A stretch of DNA of 64,000 bases, taken from Pseudomonas hamedanensis. GTDB taxonomy: Bacteria > Pseudomonadota > Gammaproteobacteria > Pseudomonadales > Pseudomonadaceae. Of the stretch, positions 12,212 to 24,562 are shown in pieces. The position numbers were made by a program, and so were the translations under genes. The stretch spans positions 332,501-396,500 of the forward strand of contig NZ_CP077091.1 in NCBI RefSeq assembly GCF_014268595.2, in the 5' to 3' direction. A model generated the notes under the pieces. The model saw only the letters and a list, made by a program, of their open reading frames with translations. It made no database searches and was not told where the DNA came from. Position 1 is the first letter of the stretch; each line of letters begins with the position of its first letter.

Positions 12212-13332
12212 GCCTGGCCGCTCCACGGTTCGGCGACTTCAATCACGCCGCCGCCGAGGCAGATTTCCCCGTCATAGAACACCACCGATTGACCCGGCGT
12301 CACCGCGCGTTGCGGTTCGTCGAACACGGCGCGGTAGCCGTTGGCGGTTTTTTCCAGGGTGCAGGCCTGATCGCTCTGGCGATAACGCACTTTGGCGGTC
12401 AGGCGCATCGGCTGGCTCAGGTCGATCGGGTTGACCCAATAGATTTCCGAGGCGAGCAGGGCGCTGGAAAACAGCCACGGATGGTTGTTGCCCTGGCCGA
12501 CGATCAGCTCGTTGGTGTCCAGATCTTTGCGCAGCACGTACCACGGCTCATCACCGGCGTCTTTCAGGCCGCCGATGCCGAGGCCCTGGCGCTGGCCGAT
12601 GGTGTGGTACATCAAGCCGTGGTGACGGCCGATGACTTCGCCTTCGGTGGTCTTGATCTCGCCTGGCTGGGCTGGCAGGTATTGCTTGAGGAAATCGCTG
12701 AAGCGCCGCTCGCCGATAAAGCAGATCCCGGTGGAGTCCTTCTTCTTCGCGGTGGCCAGCTCGTATTTCTCGGCAATTTCGCGAACTTGCGGCTTTTCCA
12801 GTTCGCCGACCGGGAACAGCGTCTTGGCGATCTGTTCACCGCCGACGGCGTGCAGGAAATAGCTCTGATCCTTGTTCGGGTCCAGACCCTTGAGCAGTTC
12901 GGTGTGACCGTCGATGTCGCGGCGGCGCACATAGTGGCCGGTGGCGATCAGGTCGGCGCCGAGCATCATGGCGTAGTCGAGGAACGCCTTGAACTTGATC
13001 TCGCGGTTACAGAGGATGTCCGGGTTCGGGGTGCGTCCGGCCTTGTATTCGGCGAGGAAATGCTCGAACACGTTGTCCCAGTACTCGGCGGCAAAGTTGG
13101 CGGTGTGCAGCTTGATGCCGATTTTGTCGCACACGGCCTGCGCATCCGCCAGATCGTCCATGGCGGTGCAGTATTCCGTTCCGTCGTCTTCTTCCCAGTT
13201 CTTCATGAACAGGCCTTCCACTTCATAGCCCTGCTCGATCAGCAGAAGTGCGGAAACGGAAGAGTCCACGCCGCCGGACATGCCGACAATGACGCGCTGC
13301 TTGGATGTGTCAGAAGGGGCTGGATCACGCAT
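12208..13332 (-). CDS. mnmA: tRNA-specific 2-thiouridylase
   Basis: MnmA (374 aa) adenylates and thiolates U34 of tRNA-Lys, -Glu and -Gln, receiving sulphur from the Tus relay (TusBCD-TusE, encoded at 34.4-35.8 kb). The PP-loop motif GMSGGVDSS is at residues 18-26. The catalytic cysteines are in [12 protein letters not shown] and in [12 protein letters not shown]. The start is the ATG at 13332. It is co-transcribed with hflD and is preceded by a nudix gene. Confidence 0.97.
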   Translation of the reverse strand: MRDPAPSDTSKQRVIVGMSGGVDSSVSALLLIEQGYEVEGLFMKNWEEDDGTEYCTAMDDLADAQAVCDKIGIKLHTANFAAEYWDNVFEHFLAEYKAGRTPNPDILCNREIKFKAFLDYAMMLGADLIATGHYVRRRDIDGHTELLKGLDPNKDQSYFLHAVGGEQIAKTLFPVGELEKPQVREIAEKYELATAKKKDSTGICFIGERRFSDFLKQYLPAQPGEIKTTEGEVIGRHHGLMYHTIGQRQGLGIGGLKDAGDEPWYVLRKDLDTNELIVGQGNNHPWLFSSALLASEIYWVNPIDLSQPMRLTAKVRYRQSDQACTLEKTANGYRAVFDEPQRAVTPGQSVVFYDGEICLGGGVIEVAEPWSGQA

Positions 13333-13391
13333 AGGGATTCAATGAGTGTCTTGGAAAAGGGCGCGATTCTATCAGGCTCACGGCCGCAAGG

Positions 13392-13838
13392 CTAAAGAGA
13401 AGGGCGGATCAGTTCGAGGCTGAAGTGATGACCGGCCAGATAATCGTCGATGCAGCGGATGATCAGCTCGCTGCGCCAGTTGTCACGCTGGGCGATTAAT
13501 TCGTCGCGGGTCAGCCACTTGGCGCCGAGGATGCCGTCGTCGAGTTGGTAATCCGGGTGGTGTTGCACGGCTTTGGCGCTGAAACATACACGCTGATAAG
13601 TCACACCGTTGCTCGGTGCGGTGTACAGGTAGATGCCTATCACCCCGGTGGGTTCGACGTCCCAGCCGGTTTCTTCGAGGGTTTCGCGGATGGCGGCGTC
13701 GATCAGTGTTTCATCCGGATCGAGATGCCCGGCCGGCTGATTGAGCACGTTACGCCCGGCCTTGTGCTCTTCGACCATCAGGAAGCGGTCGTTGTCCTCG
13801 ACGACGGTGGCGACGGTGATGTGCGGGAGCCATTCCAT
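13392..13838 (-). CDS. Nudix phosphohydrolase (NudJ-like)
   Basis: A 148-aa nudix hydrolase. The nudix box G-x5-E-x7-RE-x2-EE-x-G is complete in GHLDPDETLIDAAIRETLEETG (read at residues about 37-58). Its position directly upstream of mnmA is the conserved place of NudJ, a phosphatase for thiamine pyrophosphate precursors and nucleotides. The ribosome-binding site GAGGAGG is strong. Substrate assignment rests on position and similarity only. Confidence 0.88.
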   Translation of the reverse strand: MEWLPHITVATVVEDNDRFLMVEEHKAGRNVLNQPAGHLDPDETLIDAAIRETLEETGWDVEPTGVIGIYLYTAPSNGVTYQRVCFSAKAVQHHPDYQLDDGILGAKWLTRDELIAQRDNWRSELIIRCIDDYLAGHHFSLELIRPSL

Positions 13839-13873
13839 AAAACCTCCTCAATCTATTGGTTGAAACCCAATCC

Positions 13874-13968
13874 CTTGTAGGAGTGAGCCTGCTCGCGATA
13901 GCGGTGCATCAGTCGCCATTAATGGTGAATGGTATACCGCTATCGCGAGCAGGCTCACTCCTACAAGG
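13874..13968. repeat. REPIN of family A
   Basis: An inverted pair of REP units, 13874-13905 and 13935-13968, nearly identical to the pair at 5.3 kb. The arms extend as CTTGTAGG/CCTACAAG. Confidence 0.9.
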
Positions 13969-13992
13969 GGTTTGTGTTGTCAGCAGAAACAC

Positions 13993-14017
13993 AAACCCCG
14001 GCACTCGGCCGGGGTCT
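13993..14017 (-). terminator. Terminator of idh
   Basis: An 8-bp stem, 13995-14002 with 14008-14015 (ACCCCGGC/GCCGGGGT), followed on the minus strand by TTGTGTTT. It lies just past the idh stop. Confidence 0.7.
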
Positions 14018-14035
14018 GTTTACAGCGCTACAACC

Positions 14036-16742
<2,707 letters not shown>

Positions 16743-17999
16743 ATGGGTTACAAGAAGATTCAGGTTCCAGCCGTCGGCGACAAAATCACCGTCAATGCAG
16801 ACCATTCTCTCAATGTTCCTGATAACCCGATCATCCCCTTCATCGAAGGTGACGGTATTGGTGTCGACATCAGTCCGGTGATGATCAAGGTTGTCGATGC
16901 TGCTGTTGAAAAGGCCTACGGCGGCAAGCGCAAGATTTCCTGGATGGAAGTCTATGCCGGGGAAAAGGCCACCCAGGTTTACGATCAGGACACCTGGCTG
17001 CCGCAGGAAACCCTCGATGCGGTCAAGGATTACGTGGTGTCCATTAAAGGCCCGCTGACCACTCCAGTCGGTGGCGGCATCCGCTCGCTGAACGTTGCCC
17101 TGCGTCAGCAACTCGACCTGTACGTCTGCCTGCGTCCGGTGCGCTGGTTCGAAGGCGTGCCAAGCCCGGTGAAAAAGCCTGGCGATGTCGACATGACTAT
17201 CTTCCGCGAGAACTCCGAAGACATCTACGCCGGTATCGAATGGAAGGCCGGTTCGCCGGAAGCCACCAAGGTCATCAAATTCCTTAAAGAAGAAATGGGT
17301 GTCACCAAGATTCGTTTCGACGAAAACTGCGGCATTGGCGTCAAGCCGGTTTCCCGCGAAGGCACCAGGCGTCTGGCGCGCAAGGCCCTGCAATACGTGG
17401 TCGATAACGACCGCGATTCGCTGACCATCGTGCACAAAGGCAACATCATGAAGTTCACCGAAGGTGCCTTCAAGGAATGGGCCTACGAAGTGGCGGCCGA
17501 AGAGTTCGGCGCAACGCTGCTCGACGGCGGTCCGTGGATGCAGTTCAAGAACCCGAAAACCGGCAAGAACGTTGTGGTCAAGGACGCTATCGCCGACGCC
17601 ATGCTCCAGCAGATCCTGCTGCGCCCGGCCGAATACGATGTCATCGCTACGCTTAACCTGAACGGTGACTATTTGTCCGACGCGCTGGCGGCGGAGGTGG
17701 GCGGTATCGGCATTGCGCCAGGCGCCAACCTTTCCGACACCGTGGCAATGTTCGAGGCGACTCACGGTACGGCGCCGAAGTACGCTGGCAAGGACCAGGT
17801 CAACCCGGGCTCGCTGATCCTCTCGGCCGAGATGATGCTGCGTCACATGGGCTGGACTGAAGCGGCAGACCTGATCATCAAGGGTACTAATGGTGCGATT
17901 AGTGCCAAAACTGTTACTTATGATTTCGAGCGTTTGATGGAGGGAGCCAAGCTGGTTTCCTCTTCAGGGTTTGGGGATGCGTTGATTTCGCATATGTAA
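16743..17999 (+). CDS. icd: Isocitrate dehydrogenase (NADP), dimeric type
   Basis: Homodimeric NADP-dependent isocitrate dehydrogenase of the TCA cycle (418 aa). The substrate-serine region [15 protein letters not shown] and the dehydrogenase signature [19 protein letters not shown] are present. The ATG at 16743 has GGAG upstream. The serine of the first motif is the AceK-type phosphorylation site known for E. coli Icd; whether it is used here is unknown. A strong bidirectional terminator follows. Confidence 0.97.
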   Translation: MGYKKIQVPAVGDKITVNADHSLNVPDNPIIPFIEGDGIGVDISPVMIKVVDAAVEKAYGGKRKISWMEVYAGEKATQVYDQDTWLPQETLDAVKDYVVSIKGPLTTPVGGGIRSLNVALRQQLDLYVCLRPVRWFEGVPSPVKKPGDVDMTIFRENSEDIYAGIEWKAGSPEATKVIKFLKEEMGVTKIRFDENCGIGVKPVSREGTRRLARKALQYVVDNDRDSLTIVHKGNIMKFTEGAFKEWAYEVAAEEFGATLLDGGPWMQFKNPKTGKNVVVKDAIADAMLQQILLRPAEYDVIATLNLNGDYLSDALAAEVGGIGIAPGANLSDTVAMFEATHGTAPKYAGKDQVNPGSLILSAEMMLRHMGWTEAADLIIKGTNGAISAKTVTYDFERLMEGAKLVSSSGFGDALISHM

Positions 18000-18018
18000 A
18001 TATCGCAGGCATACAAAA

Positions 18019-18056
18019 ACCGCCTGACTCGATGGGTTGAGTCAGGCGGTTTTTTT
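18019..18056. terminator. Bidirectional terminator between icd and cspD
   Basis: A perfect 12-bp stem ACCGCCTGACTC/GAGTCAGGCGGT (18019-18030 with 18039-18050), followed by T7 on the plus strand and by GGTTTTTG on the minus strand. It serves icd and probably the convergent cspD. Confidence 0.92.
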
Positions 18057-18082
18057 GCTCGGCGTATTCAGGCAGGAATCAG

Positions 18083-18394
18083 TCAGCTCATTGCTTTGGC
18101 CGTTGCGGCAGCGGCAGCAGCCGCTGCGCCAACAACGGCACTTTCAGAAGCCGTGGCTGGTTTGATGACTACGGGCTTAATGCTTACAGCATGCAGTCCC
18201 TTCGGACCCTGCACGATGTCGAAATCCACTTCCTGGCCCGCTTTCAGGGTTTTGTACCCGTCCATTTCGATCGCCGAGAAGTGGGCAAAGAAATCGATGT
18301 CCTTGCCATCCTCGTCGCGACCTTCACGGCCATTGGCGTTGATGAAGCCGAACCCCTTGGCATTGTTGAACCATTTCACCTTGCCGACAGCCAT
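18083..18394 (-). CDS. cspD: Cold-shock-domain protein CspD
   Basis: A 103-aa protein. Residues 1-70 are a cold-shock domain with the RNA/ssDNA-binding motifs KGFGFI and [10 protein letters not shown]. The last 30 residues are an Ala-rich tail (eight Ala in a row) absent from short Csp proteins. The start at 18394 has AGAGGGA upstream; a longer frame to 18451 is not family-like. It is transcribed divergently from clpS, the conserved arrangement of CspD, a stationary-phase inhibitor of replication in E. coli. Confidence 0.92.
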   Translation of the reverse strand: MAVGKVKWFNNAKGFGFINANGREGRDEDGKDIDFFAHFSAIEMDGYKTLKAGQEVDFDIVQGPKGLHAVSIKPVVIKPATASESAVVGAAAAAAAATAKAMS

Positions 18395-18618
18395 GCTCAA
18401 ATCCCTCTGCAACAGTCTCCATCGCTGGAGTATCATCCAGGACATCCGCAATCGAATTCGTTAAAAGAATTGACTCCGCGGATCTTTTTTACCCACTGTG
18501 GGCTCTATTGGTTGTAACACCGTTTTCCCGATAGTCAAGGTGACCGGGCAGTCGGAGTTGAAAACGTGAGCAATCGCCCCCACCACTGTATTTGCACAAC
18601 TGACGAACCTTTCTTTCC

Positions 18619-19002
18619 ATGCATGCAATCAGCCAGATTCGACTAACATTCAATCAGGATCGCCCGCTTCTCCAAAAGGATCTTCCACAGGAGCACGACG
18701 ACGATTCGGCAGGCGTTGCTGTTCAGGAAGCAAAGCCTGCGTTACAGGCGCCGCCGATGTACAAGGTGGTTTTGTTTAATGATGACTACACACCGATGGA
18801 TTTCGTCGTCGAAGTGCTCGAGGTGTTTTTTAACCTGAATCGCGAGCTGGCGACCAAGGTCATGCTGGCCGTCCATACAGAAGGGCGGGCAGTATGTGGA
18901 GTGTTTACCCGCGACATCGCCGAGACAAAGGCCATGCAGGTCAACCAGTACGCCAGGGAAAGCCAGCATCCGCTACTCTGTGAAATCGAGAAGGACGGTT
19001 AA
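18619..19002 (+). CDS. clpS: ClpS adaptor for N-degron proteolysis
   Basis: ClpS (127 aa) binds proteins with destabilising N-terminal residues (Leu, Phe, Tyr, Trp) and hands them to ClpAP. The family core [20 protein letters not shown] is at about residues 47-66, and HTEGRAVCG follows. The flexible N-terminal 40 residues insert into ClpA. It lies 30 bp upstream of clpA and is surely in the same operon. The start [14 protein letters not shown] matches the genus. Confidence 0.96.
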   Translation: MHAISQIRLTFNQDRPLLQKDLPQEHDDDSAGVAVQEAKPALQAPPMYKVVLFNDDYTPMDFVVEVLEVFFNLNRELATKVMLAVHTEGRAVCGVFTRDIAETKAMQVNQYARESQHPLLCEIEKDG

Positions 19003-19032
19003 TCGCCGACCACTTGGGTATGAGGTGAAGCT

Positions 19033-21303
19033 ATGTTAAACCGCGAGCTCGAAGTCACCCTCAATCTAGCCTTCAAGGAGGCTCGTTCGAAACGTCATGA
19101 ATTCATGACCGTCGAACACCTGCTGCTGGCCCTATTGGATAATGAGGCTGCCGCCACCGTTTTGCGTGCCTGCGGCGCAAACCTCGACAAACTCAAGCAT
19201 GACCTGCAGGAGTTCATCGACTCCACCACGCCATTGATCCCCGTTCATGACGAGGACCGTGAAACCCAGCCAACCCTGGGCTTCCAGCGTGTCCTGCAGC
19301 GTGCTGTTTTCCACGTACAGAGCTCGGGCAAACGCGAAGTCACCGGCGCCAACGTGCTGGTTGCAATCTTCAGTGAGCAAGAGAGTCAGGCAGTGTTTCT
19401 GCTGAAACAGCAGAGCGTTGCGCGCATTGATGTCGTCAATTACATCGCTCACGGCATTTCCAAAGTGCCGGGGCATGGCGATCACTCTGAAGGTGAACAA
19501 GATATGCAGGACGACGAGGGCGGTGAGTCTTCTTCTTCAGGCAATCCTCTGGATGCTTATGCCAGCAACCTCAACGAACTCGCTCGTCAGGGGCGGATCG
19601 ATCCGCTGGTCGGGCGCGAGTCGGAAGTCGAGCGTGTCGCGCAGATCCTCGCGCGTCGGCGCAAAAACAACCCGCTGCTGGTCGGCGAGGCAGGCGTAGG
19701 TAAAACCGCAATTGCCGAAGGCCTGGCCAAGCGCATTGTCGACAATCAGGTGCCGGATCTGCTGGCCAATGCGGTTGTCTACTCGCTCGATCTTGGCGCT
19801 CTGCTCGCAGGCACCAAATATCGCGGCGATTTCGAGAAGCGCTTCAAGGCGCTGCTCAATGAGCTGAAAAAACGTCCGCAGGCGATCCTGTTCATCGACG
19901 AAATCCACACCATTATTGGTGCGGGCGCTGCGTCCGGTGGCGTGATGGATGCATCCAACCTGCTCAAGCCGCTGCTGTCGTCTGGCGACATTCGTTGCAT
20001 CGGCTCGACCACCTTCCAGGAATTTCGCGGCATCTTCGAGAAGGATCGTGCCTTGGCGCGTCGTTTCCAGAAGGTCGATGTCGTCGAGCCGTCGGTGGAA
20101 GACACCATCGGTATCCTGCGTGGCCTGAAAGGGCGTTTCGAGCAGCACCACAACATCGAATATAGCGATGAGTCGTTGCGTGCCGCCGCCGAGCTGGCGT
20201 CGCGCTACATCAACGACCGGCACATGCCGGACAAGGCTATCGATGTGATCGACGAGGCGGGCGCCTACCAGCGTCTGCAACCGGTCGAGATGCGCGTCAA
20301 GCGTATCGAAGTGCCGCAGGTCGAAGACATCGTGGCGAAAATCGCGCGGATTCCACCGAAACATGTCACCAGTTCCGACAAGGAGCTGCTGCGTAATCTG
20401 GAGCGCGATCTGAAGCTCACGGTGTTTGGCCAGGACGCGGCGATCGATTCGCTGTCGACCGCGATCAAACTGTCCCGTGCCGGGCTCAAGTCGCCTGACA
20501 AGCCGGTCGGTTCGTTCCTGTTCGCAGGGCCTACCGGTGTCGGCAAGACCGAGGCCGCGCGCCAACTGGCGAAGGCGCTTGGCATCGAGCTGGTGCGTTT
20601 CGACATGTCCGAATACATGGAGCGTCACACCGTATCGCGTCTGATCGGTGCACCTCCGGGTTATGTCGGCTTTGATCAGGGCGGTCTGTTGACCGAAGCG
20701 ATCACCAAGCAGCCACATTGCGTATTGCTGCTCGACGAAATCGAGAAGGCGCATCCGGAAGTCTTCAACCTGCTGCTGCAGGTCATGGACCACGGTACGC
20801 TGACCGATAACAACGGGCGCAAGGCGGACTTCCGCAACGTGATCGTGATCATGACCACCAACGCCGGTGCCGAAACGGCCGCGCGGGCTTCGATCGGTTT
20901 CACCCATCAGGACCACTCGTCCGATGCGATGGAGGTGATCAAGAAGAGCTTCACGCCGGAATTCCGTAACCGTCTGGACACCATTATCCAGTTTGGTCGC
21001 CTCAGCCATGAGGTCATCAAAAGTGTGGTGGACAAGTTCCTTACCGAGCTTCAGGCGCAGCTGGAAGACAAGCGCGTGTTGCTGGAAGTGACCGATGCGG
21101 CGCGCAGTTGGCTCGCGGCGGGTGGTTACGACTCGGCAATGGGCGCACGGCCGATGGCGCGTTTGATTCAGGACAAGATCAAGCGTCCGCTGGCAGAGGA
21201 GATTCTGTTTGGTGAGCTGGCCGAGCATGGCGGTGTGGTGCACATCGACATCAAGGACGGGGAACTGACGTTCGACTTCGAAACCACTGCGGAAATGGCC
21301 TGA
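19033..21303 (+). CDS. clpA: ATP-dependent Clp protease ATPase subunit ClpA
   Basis: ClpA (756 aa) is the AAA+ unfoldase of ClpAP. Order: Clp N-domain (residues 1-140), the acidic ClpS-proximal linker, the first AAA module (Walker A GEAGVGKT near 220) and the second ([12 protein letters not shown] near 500). The ClpP-docking tripeptide IGF is visible in [12 protein letters not shown]. The ATG at 19033 has GAGGTG upstream. With clpS, bpt and aat it makes the N-degron degradation pathway of this window. Confidence 0.97.
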   Translation: MLNRELEVTLNLAFKEARSKRHEFMTVEHLLLALLDNEAAATVLRACGANLDKLKHDLQEFIDSTTPLIPVHDEDRETQPTLGFQRVLQRAVFHVQSSGKREVTGANVLVAIFSEQESQAVFLLKQQSVARIDVVNYIAHGISKVPGHGDHSEGEQDMQDDEGGESSSSGNPLDAYASNLNELARQGRIDPLVGRESEVERVAQILARRRKNNPLLVGEAGVGKTAIAEGLAKRIVDNQVPDLLANAVVYSLDLGALLAGTKYRGDFEKRFKALLNELKKRPQAILFIDEIHTIIGAGAASGGVMDASNLLKPLLSSGDIRCIGSTTFQEFRGIFEKDRALARRFQKVDVVEPSVEDTIGILRGLKGRFEQHHNIEYSDESLRAAAELASRYINDRHMPDKAIDVIDEAGAYQRLQPVEMRVKRIEVPQVEDIVAKIARIPPKHVTSSDKELLRNLERDLKLTVFGQDAAIDSLSTAIKLSRAGLKSPDKPVGSFLFAGPTGVGKTEAARQLAKALGIELVRFDMSEYMERHTVSRLIGAPPGYVGFDQGGLLTEAITKQPHCVLLLDEIEKAHPEVFNLLLQVMDHGTLTDNNGRKADFRNVIVIMTTNAGAETAARASIGFTHQDHSSDAMEVIKKSFTPEFRNRLDTIIQFGRLSHEVIKSVVDKFLTELQAQLEDKRVLLEVTDAARSWLAAGGYDSAMGARPMARLIQDKIKRPLAEEILFGELAEHGGVVHIDIKDGELTFDFETTAEMA

Positions 21304-21319
21304 AGGCTGTGGATCAAGA

Positions 21320-21343
21320 GGGCGCCTTCGGGCGCCTTTTTGT
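21320..21343 (+). terminator. Terminator of clpSA
   Basis: The stem GGCGCC-TTCG-GGCGCC (21321-21336) is followed by TTTTTG, 18 bp after the clpA stop. Confidence 0.88.
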
Positions 21344-21721
21344 TATTTGTCGTTTGGGGTTTTTGGGTGAATATCCGTTGCTGCGGTGATGGCTGCTTAG
21401 GGTTCCGCCCTTACGGCGGGTCACTTTTTCCAGACGCCGAAAAAGTAACCAAAAAGGCTTTGCTCCTGCGTTCGGCCCTCGCAGGCTCGGGTTCCTTCGC
21501 TGCGGTATTGATCCGGGCGCAGCGTCTCCGGTTTGCTTCGCTGCACCTCCTCTCGCTGTGTTTGGCTTCGCCAAACGGTCGCTGCGCTCCCACGCCCGGA
21601 TCAATCCCTCCACTCAGCCTTCCGAAGTCGCCCGTGGATCAAGATCAAGAGCGGTACTCGAGCTAACGCTCATTGTTGAGTGGGGCGGCTTTGCCGCGGG
21701 CAGCTGCGCTGCTTTGCTTTT

Positions 21722-21824
21722 CTGTGGGAGCGAGCCTGCTCGCGAAGGCGGCCTGACAGCCGACCTGTTTCTTGAGGTTGTACCTATTCCAACTGTAGGA
21801 GTGAGCCTGCTCGCGATGGCGGCC
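21722..21824 (+). repeat. Two direct REP units (family A)
   Basis: Two REP units in the same orientation (21722-21752 with GTGGGAGCGAGCCTGCTCGC, 21793-21824 with GTAGGAGTGAGCCTGCTCGC), unlike the inverted pairs elsewhere in the window. Confidence 0.85.
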
Positions 21825-21864
21825 TTCCGGCCAACATATTTCTACCGGATACAAACGATCCAAC

Positions 21865-21927
21865 CGTAGGAGCTGCCGCAGGCTGCGATCTTTTGATCTG
21901 GCTCTGGCTCTGGCTCTGGCTCTGGCT
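21865..21927 (+). repeat. Pseudomonas short repeat followed by (CTGGCT)5
   Basis: 21865-21897 carries GTAGGAGCTGCCGCAGGCTG, a repeat type seen again at 44.9 kb. It runs straight into five tandem copies of the hexamer CTGGCT (21898-21927), a possible slippage site. Confidence 0.8.
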
Positions 21928-22230
21928 TTTGATCTTATGCCCCATCGGCAGGCTTCGTTACGGGATCGATCCGGGCGTGGGAGCGCAGCGACCGTACGAC
22001 GCAGTCGTACACAGCGAGAGGAGGTGCAGCGAAGCAAACCGGAGACGCTGCGCCCGGATCGATCCCGTAACGAAGGAACCCCGAGCCCCAGCGAGCGGGC
22101 CGTACGCCGGGGGCAAAGCCTTTTGCTTACTTTTCGGCGTCTGGAAAAGTGAGTCGCTGTAAGAGCGAAACCGCCAGCGGCCACACCCGCAGCAACGGAT
22201 ATGCTCACAAAACCAAAAAAACCCAGACAC

Positions 22231-22260
22231 AAAAACGCCCGGCATAACCCGGGCGTTCTG
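22231..22260 (-). terminator. Terminator of infA
   Basis: The 8-bp stem ACGCCCGG/CCGGGCGT (22235-22242 with 22249-22256) is followed on the minus strand by TTTTTGTG, just past the infA stop. Confidence 0.88.
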
Positions 22261-22271
22261 TATTGACTTGA

Positions 22272-22490
22272 TTAACGAGCGCGGTAAGTGATCCGCCCTT
22301 TGCTCAAATCATAGGGCGTCAGCTCGACGCGCACTTTGTCACCGGTAAGAATACGAATGTAGTTCTTGCGCATCTTGCCGGAAATATGCGCGGTTACGAC
22401 GTGCCCATTTTCCAACTCCACACGAAACATGGTGTTGGGCAGGGTGTCGACGACAGTGCCTTCCATTTCGAAGCTGTCTTCTTTCGACAT
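22272..22490 (-). CDS. infA: Translation initiation factor IF-1
   Basis: IF-1 (72 aa) is an S1/OB-fold protein that blocks the ribosomal A site during initiation. The sequence is near-invariant in the family ([20 protein letters not shown] at the start, [16 protein letters not shown] in the middle). The start at 22490 gives exactly 72 residues. It stands between the N-degron genes clpA and bpt, as in other pseudomonads. Confidence 0.97.
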
Positions 22491-22602
22491 GCAGTAAAGC
22501 CCTCGGTATCCAATGAATGGCCCGGTGCAACTGCGCCAGGCAAAAGCGGCGTGCATTGTGCCCGAAAAATGGGGTTTACGCCAAGGGGTTTAGGCGGTGG
22601 GA

Positions 22603-23310
22603 TTAGTTGAGGATGACCCAGCGCTGATTAATCAGCAGTTCGATGGGCCGATATTGCGTCTTGTAATTCATCTTTTTGCAATTCTTGATCCAGTAACCGA
22701 GGTAGACCGCTTCGAGGCCAAGGCGCTGGCTCTCGCCGATCTGCCAGAGGATGGCGAAACGGCCAAGGCTGCGACGTTCTTCATCGGGTTCGTAAAAGGT
22801 GTACACCGCCGACAAACCGTTCGGCAGCAAATCGGTCACCGCCACTGCGAGTAACCGTCCGTCGAGTCGGAACTCATAGAACCGCGAGAAGGGCAGGTCG
22901 CGCACCAGAAAAGTCGAGAATTGATCGCGGCTCGGCGGGTACATATCGCCGTCGGCGTGGCGTTGTTCGATATAACGCTGGTACAGGTCGAAATACTCTT
23001 CGCTGAACTGAGGCTTGGCCGGGCGTACCTGCAAGTCGGCGTTGCGTTTGAAAATACGCTTCTGCTGACGATTGGGACTGAACTGCGCGACCGGAATGCG
23101 CGCAGGCACGCACGCATTGCAATTCTGGCAATGCGGCCGGTACAAATGGTCGCCACTGCGACGAAAGCCCATCTCCGACAGGTCTGCGTAGACATGCACA
23201 TCCATGGGCTGACTGGGATCGAGAAACAGGGTCGTGGCCTGCTCCTCGGGCAGATAACTGCAAGAGTGAGGCTGAGTGGCATAGAACTTCAACCGCGCCA
23301 ACTCGGTCAT
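22603..23310 (-). CDS. bpt: Aspartate/glutamate leucyltransferase (N-degron pathway)
   Basis: Bpt (235 aa; also annotated as arginyl-tRNA-protein transferase) transfers leucine from Leu-tRNA to proteins beginning with Asp or Glu, making them ClpS substrates. The N-terminal Cys-rich element is seen in [18 protein letters not shown], and the GNAT-like C-terminal half includes [19 protein letters not shown]. The ATG at 23310 is preferred over a TTG two codons upstream. It lies 57 bp downstream of aat and probably shares its transcript. Confidence 0.94.
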   Translation of the reverse strand: MTELARLKFYATQPHSCSYLPEEQATTLFLDPSQPMDVHVYADLSEMGFRRSGDHLYRPHCQNCNACVPARIPVAQFSPNRQQKRIFKRNADLQVRPAKPQFSEEYFDLYQRYIEQRHADGDMYPPSRDQFSTFLVRDLPFSRFYEFRLDGRLLAVAVTDLLPNGLSAVYTFYEPDEERRSLGRFAILWQIGESQRLGLEAVYLGYWIKNCKKMNYKTQYRPIELLINQRWVILN

Positions 23311-23367
23311 GATCAACCCTCGGGATAAGCTGGTGAATTAAGTGTAAGCCACGCGCGCCAAAGTCGC

Positions 23368-24048
23368 TCAGCAAACCCAGGTCGCGCGATTGGGTTGATC
23401 CAGGTGTCGCGCCAGATAGTCGGCGAATTCCTGGCGGGGAATCGCCCGGGCGCCGAGACTGTGCAGATGATCGGTTGGCATCTGGCAGTCGATCAGCACG
23501 AATCCCGAATCCTTCAAGTGCTGCACCAGCGTGGCAAAGCCATACTTCGAGGCATTATCGGCGCGACTGAACATCGACTCACCGAAAAACAACTGGCCCA
23601 TCGCCAGGCCGTACAGGCCGCCGACCAGTTCGCCCTGATCGCGAACCTCGACCGAATGGGCAAAGCCGCGTCGGTGCAATTCAACGTAAGCGTCCTGCAT
23701 GGCCTGGGTGATCCAGGTGCCGTCGGCGTAATCCCGTGGCGCGGCGCAGGCGCGGATCACGGCCTCGAAATCCTGATCGAAGGTCACCTGGTAACGCTGC
23801 TTGCGCAGCAATTTGCCGAGACTGCGCGAAACGTGCAGTTCGTCGGGATACAGCACCGTACGCGGATTAGGCGACCACCAGAGAATCGGCTGGCCTTCTG
23901 AGAACCACGGAAAGCAGCCGTGGCGATAAGCTTGTATCAGGCGATCGGCGGACAGGTCGCCACCCGCGGCGAGCAGGCCGTTGGGGTCGCGCATGGCCTT
24001 TTCCAGTGGTGGAAAAGTCAGTGAATTACGTTGTAACCAAGTCAGCAT
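23368..24048 (-). CDS. aat: Leucyl/phenylalanyl-tRNA-protein transferase
   Basis: Aat (226 aa) adds Leu or Phe to proteins with N-terminal Lys or Arg, the second route into ClpS-ClpAP degradation. Conserved blocks are [40 protein letters not shown] and [15 protein letters not shown]. The start at 24048 ([15 protein letters not shown]) fits the family; the frame upstream to 24156 is not conserved-looking. It is the first gene of an aat-bpt unit. Confidence 0.95.
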   Translation of the reverse strand: MLTWLQRNSLTFPPLEKAMRDPNGLLAAGGDLSADRLIQAYRHGCFPWFSEGQPILWWSPNPRTVLYPDELHVSRSLGKLLRKQRYQVTFDQDFEAVIRACAAPRDYADGTWITQAMQDAYVELHRRGFAHSVEVRDQGELVGGLYGLAMGQLFFGESMFSRADNASKYGFATLVQHLKDSGFVLIDCQMPTDHLHSLGARAIPRQEFADYLARHLDQPNRATWVC

Positions 24049-24562
24049 GGCATCCAGGCTTTGCAGAAGGGGAGGGCGGTCAGGTTTTGGGCCCGCGGAC
24101 AAGTGTGCCGCGAATCGCCCGAGATGTCCTGCATGCAAGCCTGCCTGCACCTGCATCGTGGTGCAACTTGAGGTGTCGGCTGTGGTCGTAAGCGATCATC
24201 GCGTGTGTGCCGGTTCAGTGTGGCAGGCAGGGGGCAGTCACAGGGTTCGCTACGTTCATCAAATACACCTCATAAGCCTTTGTCACGAAAGACAATGCAT
24301 GATCAAATTGGACCGCAGTTTGTGTACGCTTGGCTATGCTCAACACTGGGCTGCAAGCATGGTAACGCTCGTACAAACCCGTACAATGCCGGGCTGTTAC
24401 AGGTATTTGCTGCGCGCCGCGCCTATCGCTGTGTTTATAAAAGCCGCCGCACAGTGTTAAAAGTAGTCTCGGTTGTGCCCGTTTACTTTTTACCTGCCTG
24501 GATTGGGCAGTTTTTTGTCATTCAATAGATGGACGCGCCTCGGGCGCAGGAAAAGAAGCGTT
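24049..24562. other. aat/ftsK divergent intergenic region
   Basis: About 510 bp without a supported gene; the open frames here are short and not family-like. It must hold the promoters of aat (left) and ftsK (right). A small inverted repeat, TTGTC-ACGAAA-GACAA (24280-24295), is the only symmetric element I noticed. In P. aeruginosa a thioredoxin reductase gene is found at this place; none is present here. Confidence 0.45.

Larger units (their letters stand above)
21356..22213. repeat. Nested inverted-repeat element between clpA and infA
   Basis: A left arm (21356-21605) and a right arm (21950-22213) are inverted copies of each other, diverged but alignable over about 250 bp. Each arm itself folds: outer stems at 21507-21519/21593-21605 (13 bp) and 21953-21977/22051-22075 (25 bp), and an inner hairpin at 21560-21576 and 21994-22010. 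No protein is credible here; frames in the region change with the repeats. The 340-bp interior holds REP units and a hexamer repeat. Confidence 0.85.
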
